Assembly: GCA_963205255.1 (NCBI GenBank)
Contig: CAUJIK010000101.1
Coordinates: 1-44,193, forward strand
From: Pseudomonadota bacterium
GTDB lineage: Bacteria > Pseudomonadota > Gammaproteobacteria > Steroidobacterales > Steroidobacteraceae
Length of the DNA stretch: 44,193 bases
Direction of reading: 5' to 3'
Below the pieces are notes generated by a model. It had not been told where the DNA came from, did not search any database, and saw only the letters and a list, made by a program, of their open reading frames with translations. Position 1 is the stretch's first letter, and every line of letters starts with the position of its first letter. This document shows, in pieces, positions 41,608 through 44,193 of this stretch. Position numbers and translations under genes: made by a program.

Positions 41608-42209
41608 GTGCGCTTAAGGTTTCCCGCCCGCCTGCCCGGGCGGCGCTGGTCAAGTTGGTCGCCGCTGCCCTGGATGACATGAAGGCGGCCAATGTCAAAG
41701 TCCTCGATGTGCGTCAGGTGACCGACGTCGCCGATTGCATGGTGCTGGCATCGGGCACTTCCGACCGCCATGTGCGCTCCATTGCCGATCGCGTGGTCGA
41801 GCGCGCCAAGGAGGGCGGCTTCCGCCCCCTGGGCGTCGAGGGCCAGCGCGATGGCGAGTGGGTGCTGGTGGATCTCAACGACGTCATCGTCCACGTGATG
41901 CTGCCGCGCGTGCGCGAGTTCTATGCGCTCGAGACGCTGTGGGAAACGGCGCCGCTGGTGCGTGCCAGCCGCTCTGGCGGCAAGGCCGCGCCCAGGGCCA
42001 AGGCTAAAGCCAAGGCCCGGGCGAAGACTGGCGCGAAGTCCGCCAGGGCAAAAACCGGCACAAAGTCCGCGGCCCGTTCCGGCGGCGCCAGCCCGCGGTC
42101 CGCGAAGAAGAGCGCTGCCGCACCCCGTCGTGCCGCAAGGCCGGGCTCCGCTGCGCGCAGCGCCAGCAAGGCCGCCTCCGGCAGGAGCCGGCCCCGCGCC
42201 AAGTCCTAG
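41604..42209 (+). CDS. rsfS: Ribosome silencing factor RsfS with Lys/Ala/Arg/Ser-rich tail
   Basis: A 201-residue protein. Residues about 14-118 are an ordinary RsfS/Iojap domain (DDMKAANVKVLDVRQVTDVAD, VLASGTSDRHVRSIADRVVE, EGQRDGEWVLVDLNDVIVHVM, REFYALETLW). The remaining 80 or so residues are low-complexity and strongly basic, with a near-repeat RAKTGAKSA/RAKTGTKSA and many KSA, RSG and PRR units, like the tails of histone-H1-like bacterial proteins. RsfS binds L14 and blocks subunit joining in slow growth; most homologues are about 105-150 residues. The tail may bind rRNA or DNA (inference). rlmH begins directly after the TAG. Confidence 0.95.
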   Translation: MSALKVSRPPARAALVKLVAAALDDMKAANVKVLDVRQVTDVADCMVLASGTSDRHVRSIADRVVERAKEGGFRPLGVEGQRDGEWVLVDLNDVIVHVMLPRVREFYALETLWETAPLVRASRSGGKAAPRAKAKAKARAKTGAKSARAKTGTKSAARSGGASPRSAKKSAAAPRRAARPGSAARSASKAASGRSRPRAKS

Positions 42210-42677
42210 GTGCGCATCGCACTGCTGGCCATCGGCAACCGCATGCCGGCCTGGGTGCAGGCGGCCTTCGACGACTATGAAAAGCGGTTGCGCAAGCGCC
42301 TGCCGGTGCAGCTCACCGAAATCGCTCCGGGACAGCGCAGCGGCGCTCGCGCGGAGCAGGCCATGGCCACCGAGGCGCAGCGCCTGCTGGCCGCGCTGCG
42401 GCCCGCGGATCATGTGGTGCTGCTCGACGAACGCGGCGCGCAGCGCAGCAGCCTCGAACAGGCGCGCTGGCTGGGCAGCCGCATGCAGCAGGGCCGGGAC
42501 CTGGCTTTCCTGATCGGCGGACCGGATGGTTTTGCCCAGCCGGTGCGCGACCGGGCGAATGAATCCTGGTCGCTGTCGCCGCTCACGCTGCCACATGCGC
42601 TGGTGCGGGTGGTGTGGATCGAGCAGATGTACCGCGCAGTTTCGGTACTCGACAACCACCCTTATCACCGCGAATGA
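42210..42677 (+). CDS. rlmH: 23S rRNA (pseudouridine1915-N3)-methyltransferase
   Basis: A 155-residue SPOUT methyltransferase, the normal length, starting at the GTG directly after the rsfS stop. Typical segments are RIALLAIGNRMPAWVQAAFDDY, VVLLDERGAQRSSLEQARWL, AFLIGGPDGF (SAM-binding knot) and SLSPLTLPHALVRVVWIEQ at the C-terminus. It methylates pseudouridine 1915 in helix 69 on 70S ribosomes. The stop overlaps the maf start (ATGA). Confidence 0.96.
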   Translation: MRIALLAIGNRMPAWVQAAFDDYEKRLRKRLPVQLTEIAPGQRSGARAEQAMATEAQRLLAALRPADHVVLLDERGAQRSSLEQARWLGSRMQQGRDLAFLIGGPDGFAQPVRDRANESWSLSPLTLPHALVRVVWIEQMYRAVSVLDNHPYHRE

Positions 42678-43282
42678 CATCATCAGGCATGGGCGCAGAC
42701 CTTCCTCCTCTGGTGCTGGCTTCGGCCTCGCCGCGGCGCGCCGAACTGCTGCGGCAGATCGGGGTTGCGCATCGTGTGCTGCCCGTGAGCATGGACGAGT
42801 CGCCGCTGCCGGGTGAGCAGCCTGCTGACCTCGTGGCGCGGCTGGCGCGCAGCAAGGCGCAGGCGGGCCAGCGCGCGGCCGGCGGTGAGGGGTGGGCGCT
42901 GGGCGCCGATACGGTGGTGGTGCTGGCGGGTGAGGTGTTCGGCAAGCCGCGCGATGAAGCCGACGGCCTGCGCATGTTGCGCGCCCTGGGTGGTCGCTCG
43001 CATCAGGTATTGACCGCTGTGGCGCTGGCAGGGCCGCAAGGCCGGCTGGAGGAGGCGCTGAACCGCACGGAGGTGACGATGAGAACCATTCTGCCGGCCG
43101 AGGCGGCCGCGTACTGGGCCAGCGGCGAGCCCTGCGACAAGGCTGGCGCTTACGCCATCCAGGGCCACGCGGCGCTTTTCATCGAGCATGTCGCCGGCAG
43201 TTATTCCGGCGTGATGGGGTTGCCGCTGTTTGAAACGGGCCAGCTGCTGCGGCGCTGCGGCCTGGCTGGAGGATTTGCTTGA
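42674..43282 (+). CDS. maf: Maf-family nucleoside triphosphate pyrophosphatase (YhdE-type)
   Basis: A 202-residue protein. It has the Maf opening LVLASASPRRAELLRQIG, then GADTVVVLAGEVFGKPRDEADGL, RMLRALGGRSHQVLTAV and CDKAGAYAIQGHAA. The DKAGAYAIQG segment marks the YhdE (dTTP/UTP pyrophosphatase) branch rather than YceF. ATG 42674 overlaps the rlmH stop; ATG 42689 is an alternative. The stop overlaps the next start (TTGA). Confidence 0.93.
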   Translation: MTSSGMGADLPPLVLASASPRRAELLRQIGVAHRVLPVSMDESPLPGEQPADLVARLARSKAQAGQRAAGGEGWALGADTVVVLAGEVFGKPRDEADGLRMLRALGGRSHQVLTAVALAGPQGRLEEALNRTEVTMRTILPAEAAAYWASGEPCDKAGAYAIQGHAALFIEHVAGSYSGVMGLPLFETGQLLRRCGLAGGFA

Positions 43283-44193
43283 GCACCGAGATTCTCGTCA
43301 ATGTCGCTCCGCGTGAATCCCGCGCCGCGCTGGTGGAGAACGGCGTCCTGCAGGAGGTTTACATCGAGCGCGCCAGCCGGCGTGGCCTGGTGAGCAATCT
43401 CTACAAGGGCCGTGTGTCGCGCGTGCTGCCGGGCATGCAGGCGGCCTTCCTCGAACTGGGGCTGGCGCGCACCGGCTTCCTGCACGTGGCCGACATCCTC
43501 GCGCCGCCGCCGGATCCAGGCAACGACTCGCCGCGCGATGAGCCGGCGCGCAGCGCCGACATCCGCGCGCTGGTGCGCGAGGGCGACGATCTGCTGGTGC
43601 AGGTGGTGAAGGATCCGATCGGCACCAAGGGCGCGCGGCTGTCCACGCATGTGTCGCTGCCGTCGCGTTTCCTGGTCTACATGCCGCAGGGCGCGAAGGT
43701 GGGAGTGTCGGCGCGCATCGAATCGGAAGAGGAGCGCACCCGCCTGCGCGGACTGGTGTCCGAGCTGGCAGCGGAGTTCGAGCCTTCCGGCGGCGCGCGC
43801 GGCGGCTACATCGTGCGCACCGCGGCGCTGGGCGCGCCGCTGGAGGCGCTGCACGCCGACATGCTCTATCTGCACCGGCTGTGGGCCCATGTGCGTTCCC
43901 GCGCCGCCAGCGCGCCCTCCGGCACGCTGGTCCACGAAGATCTGCCGCTGCCGCTGCGCGTGCTGCGCGACGAGCTGCGTCCGGAGGTGCGGCGCGTGCT
44001 GGTGGACGCGCCGGCGGACTTCAGCCGCATGCAGGAGTTCACCCGCGCCTTCATGCCGGACTACGCCGATCGCCTGGAACTGCACCAGGCGCCGCGCCCC
44101 ATTTTCGACCTGCATGGGGTCGAAGAGGAAATACAGCGCGCGCTCGAGCAGCGCGTGCCGCTCAAGTCCGGCGGCTACCTGATCATCCAGCAG
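43279..44193 (+). CDS. rng: Ribonuclease G, 3' end outside the window
   Basis: 305 codons are visible from TTG 43279 and the frame is still open at the window end. GGAGGA (43268-43273) lies just upstream, and the start matches RNase G (STEILVNVAPRESR). The S1-like domain follows (LYKGRVSRVLPGMQAAFLELGLARTGFLHVADI), then VKDPIGTKGARLSTHVSLPSRFLVYMP of the RNase H/DNase I-like part. RNase G processes 16S rRNA 5' ends and decays some mRNAs. An S1-loop insert rich in Pro/Asp (PPPDPGNDSPRDEP) is present. It overlaps maf by 4 bases. Confidence 0.96.
   Translation, partial: MSTEILVNVAPRESRAALVENGVLQEVYIERASRRGLVSNLYKGRVSRVLPGMQAAFLELGLARTGFLHVADILAPPPDPGNDSPRDEPARSADIRALVREGDDLLVQVVKDPIGTKGARLSTHVSLPSRFLVYMPQGAKVGVSARIESEEERTRLRGLVSELAAEFEPSGGARGGYIVRTAALGAPLEALHADMLYLHRLWAHVRSRAASAPSGTLVHEDLPLPLRVLRDELRPEVRRVLVDAPADFSRMQEFTRAFMPDYADRLELHQAPRPIFDLHGVEEEIQRALEQRVPLKSGGYLIIQQ

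Overview
The window is GC-rich, gene-dense chromosomal DNA from a gammaproteobacterium. The evidence is gene order: divergent uvrA/ssb; miaB-phoH-ybeY-corC-lnt; leuS-lptE followed by holA-nadD-rsfS-rlmH-maf-rng; and a complete ccoNOQP-ccoGHIS cluster next to an FNR gene. The TonB-dependent receptor, the DUF6152-type protein and the diheme TIGR03806-like protein fit the Steroidobacteraceae/Nevskiales/Xanthomonadales side of the class. That narrower placement is inference. No rRNA, tRNA, CRISPR array or intact insertion sequence was seen.

Region 1 (1-7495) is accessory and catabolic. It holds the end of a secreted diheme cytochrome-type protein, an Lrp/AsnC regulator divergent from an HPPD-like VOC protein, an exported short-chain dehydrogenase, a TonB-dependent receptor followed by two secreted proteins of unknown function, and a hemerythrin-domain protein. 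Region 2 (7582-11064) is the DNA-repair pair uvrA and ssb. Region 3 (11102-18037) starts with a hairpin and a broken BrnA-like antitoxin gene. It then carries a heavy-metal efflux set: a His-rich membrane protein, CzcC-, CzcB- and CzcA-type proteins, a YqaA/DedA-like membrane protein and a possible 40-residue membrane peptide.

Region 4 (18285-27949) is a cbb3 oxidase locus. The FNR-type regulator has all four cluster cysteines and converges on safE-ccoS-ccoI-ccoH-ccoG-(small membrane protein)-ccoP-ccoQ-ccoO-ccoN. A near-consensus FNR site lies upstream of ccoN, so sensor, target site, oxidase, copper supply and assembly factors sit together.

Region 5 (28072-44193) is housekeeping: tRNA modification (miaB), the phoH-ybeY-corC-lnt RNA/envelope operon, a lipoprotein-type DegQ protease, leuS, lptE, then holA-nadD-rsfS-rlmH-maf-rng. 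The usual lptE-holA junction is interrupted by an HExxH-containing unknown protein and by pip-hinT on the opposite strand. As a result holA has only a 22-bp upstream gap, which contains a perfect TATAAT. RsfS carries a long Lys/Ala/Arg/Ser-rich tail.

I found no wholly new multi-gene system. The best leads are the HESAH protein, the RsfS tail, the TATAAT/TTG arrangement at holA, the exported SDR with an inverted repeat over its promoter, and the receptor-linked secreted pair.
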